Assembly (NCBI GenBank): GCA_003062345.1
Contig: PQCO01000156.1
Location: forward strand, 1 to 15,278
Direction: 5' to 3'
Length of the DNA stretch: 15,278 bases
From: Sedimenticola_A endophacoides
GTDB lineage: Bacteria; Pseudomonadota; Gammaproteobacteria; Chromatiales; Chromatiaceae
In this document: in pieces, positions 14,656-15,278 of the stretch
How positions within the stretch are numbered: position 1 is the first letter of the stretch
Layout of the letters: each line of letters begins with the position of its first letter
Position numbers and translations under genes: made by a program
The notes under the pieces: generated by a model
Told to the model about the DNA's origin: nothing
Seen by the model: only the letters and a program-made list of their open reading frames with translations
Databases searched by the model: none

Positions 14656-14745
14656 ACCGGCCTCGCAGACAGGATAGTGCGTATCGTAGCTGGCCGTGCA
14701 GTATTTACGTGCCTCGCCATTCCATGCGGTCAGTGTTAGCCCGAA
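14656..14745 (-). pseudogene. Orphaned upstream coding remnant of the kinase GAF domain
   Basis: These codons are in frame with the kinase gene and encode GAF-type sequence (AWNGEARKYC, then YDTHYPVCEAGVWAD across the GTG), but contain no standard start codon. The frame ends upstream at a TAA at 14746-14748, at or inside the IS left end. The junction between host gene and element should lie at about 14730-14746. The remnant shows that the gene originally began further upstream, beyond the insertion. Confidence 0.7.
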
Positions 14746-14759
14746 TTATTCATAAAAAA

Positions 14760-14836
14760 GGGCGCACCTCGTTCAACCAATTGATATAATTGGTATTTCG
14801 CCAAAAACGCTTCGGTGAAGCTAAACGAGGTCGCCC
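14760..14836 (+). promoter_or_regulatory. Fold-back leader structure with internal promoter in the IS left end
   Basis: Bases 14760-14773 (GGGCGCACCTCGTT) pair with 14824-14836 (AACGAGGTCGCCC) in a stem of about 13 bp with one bulged C. The right arm contains the transposase ribosome-binding site GAGG (14827-14830). Inside lie a perfect hairpin ACCAATT/AATTGGT (14776-14782, 14788-14794) and a second small stem TTCGCC/GGTGAA (14797-14802, 14814-14819, one G-T pair). A perfect extended -10, TGATATAAT (14782-14790), would start transcripts near 14797, which is beyond the left arm. Outside read-through RNA would thus fold and hide the GAGG, while the element's own RNA would not. Confidence 0.65.
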
Positions 14837-14837
14837 C

Positions 14838-15278
14838 ATGTCCAAGTCTACCCAAGAACCGCTGAGATTTCTCCCCGTTGACGGCCTGAGCGTGCGTGGC
14901 GATTTTGACGGCGGCGCCTTGTCCTCGGATTTCGGTCCCATGATTCTACGCGGCCTCGACCGCCAAATCGGCTTGACCGAGCGCTTGGCCTGCGCCTTCA
15001 ACGACCAGCGCCATCCATCCTATATCACTCACAAGCTACAGGCGTTGTTTGCTCAGCGCACCTACCAAATCGCTTGCGCCTACGAGGATGGCAATGACGC
15101 CAATACCCTGAGAGGCGATCCCGTATTCAAACTGGGGCTAGACCACCGGCCGCTGGATACCGATAACCATTTAGCCAGCGCGCCAACGTTTTCCCGCCTG
15201 GAGAACGCCGCTTCCACCAAGGATATCTACCGGATAGCCCAGGCCTTCGTCGAACAGTTTATTGCCAGCTATGCCAAG
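14838..15278 (+). CDS. IS1380-family transposase, 5' part (open at window end)
   Basis: The first 147 codons of a DDE transposase are present; the reading frame is open to the last base. Features typical of the IS1380 N-terminus are the short lead-in, the LSSDFGPMILRGLDRQIGLTERLA segment (about 29-53), ACAFNDQRHPSYITHKL and FAQRTYQIACAYEDGNDANTLRGDPVFK (about 69-100). These are followed by LASAPTFSRLENAAS, the stretch that precedes the first catalytic-site region in this family. The catalytic aspartates themselves lie beyond the window. The start ATG has GAGG seven bases ahead, inside the fold-back structure. No frameshift or stop is seen, so the element may be intact and recently inserted. 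Confidence 0.88.
   Translation, partial: MSKSTQEPLRFLPVDGLSVRGDFDGGALSSDFGPMILRGLDRQIGLTERLACAFNDQRHPSYITHKLQALFAQRTYQIACAYEDGNDANTLRGDPVFKLGLDHRPLDTDNHLASAPTFSRLENAASTKDIYRIAQAFVEQFIASYAK

Larger units (their letters stand above)
14737..15278 (+). mobile_element. IS1380-family insertion sequence, left part (runs off the window)
   Basis: The left end begins around 14737 (near GTTAGCCCGAATTATTCAT), directly after the broken kinase gene. It holds a structured leader and then the transposase start. The right end, terminal repeat partner and target duplication are outside the window, so the exact edge cannot be fixed. The family call rests on the transposase sequence. The element points away from the kinase gene. 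Confidence 0.8.

Noticed and set aside
14750..15001. Minus-strand open frame in the IS left end
   Set aside because: It is antisense to the transposase and its leader; the transposase frame is clear.
1..15278. CRISPR array, tRNA or rRNA genes
   Set aside because: I saw no regularly spaced short repeats, no tRNA cloverleaf with a TTCRANNC arm and no rRNA-like conserved blocks. The cloverleaf-like IS leader lacks tRNA consensus bases.

Overview
The window is GC-rich bacterial DNA. Its gene content (Mrp/Mnh-type cation/proton antiporter operon, tex, lexA, hybrid histidine kinase, IS1380-type transposase) fits a gammaproteobacterium, possibly a chemolithoautotrophic or sulfur-oxidising one. That placement is inferred from gene style and arrangement, not from a search.

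Layout: positions 1-520 hold no convincing gene, only one copy of a 70-bp repeat and a hairpin. lexA (575-1180, +) follows a striking symmetric operator. Positions 1181-1537 are non-coding and end in the second repeat copy, so the repeat flanks lexA. A small SET-domain protein (1538-1891, -) comes next. Positions 2045-9422 (-) are one tightly packed operon of nine genes, read in the order mnhE, F, G, a fused B, C, D, a second D-like subunit, a 100-residue two-helix membrane protein and a third D-like subunit. Most junctions are 4-bp ATGA or GTGA overlaps. The exception is the end of the first mnhD, where a one-base change in a run of six G (minus strand) seems to have removed a GTGA stop/start junction. 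tex (9705-12035, -) and a 65-residue cysteine-bearing protein (12294-12491, -) follow. A 55-residue single-helix membrane protein (12672-12839, +) lies under a second copy of the operator type found at lexA. The last part is a hybrid histidine kinase (-) whose GAF sensor domain is cut off by an IS1380-family element that runs out of the window.

The most interesting system is an SOS-type circuit. Both lexA and the 55-residue gene carry GTTC-N7-GTTC boxes, the operator known from alphaproteobacterial LexA, arranged as two boxes facing each other around a dyad centre. The LexA recognition helix (SKGSLHK) resembles the alphaproteobacterial form (SKSGIHR) more than the E. coli one. A damage-induced, single-helix membrane protein would be analogous in logic, not in sequence, to Caulobacter SidA or E. 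coli TisB. A second find is in the IS left end: its structure suggests that transcripts entering from outside hide the transposase ribosome-binding site, while the element's own transcripts do not.

The antiporter operon lacks a full-length MrpA, has three NuoL/M/N-like proton-channel subunits, and carries the MrpA C-terminal part fused to MrpB, so it looks like the antiporter module of Mbh-type complexes without any hydrogenase subunits.
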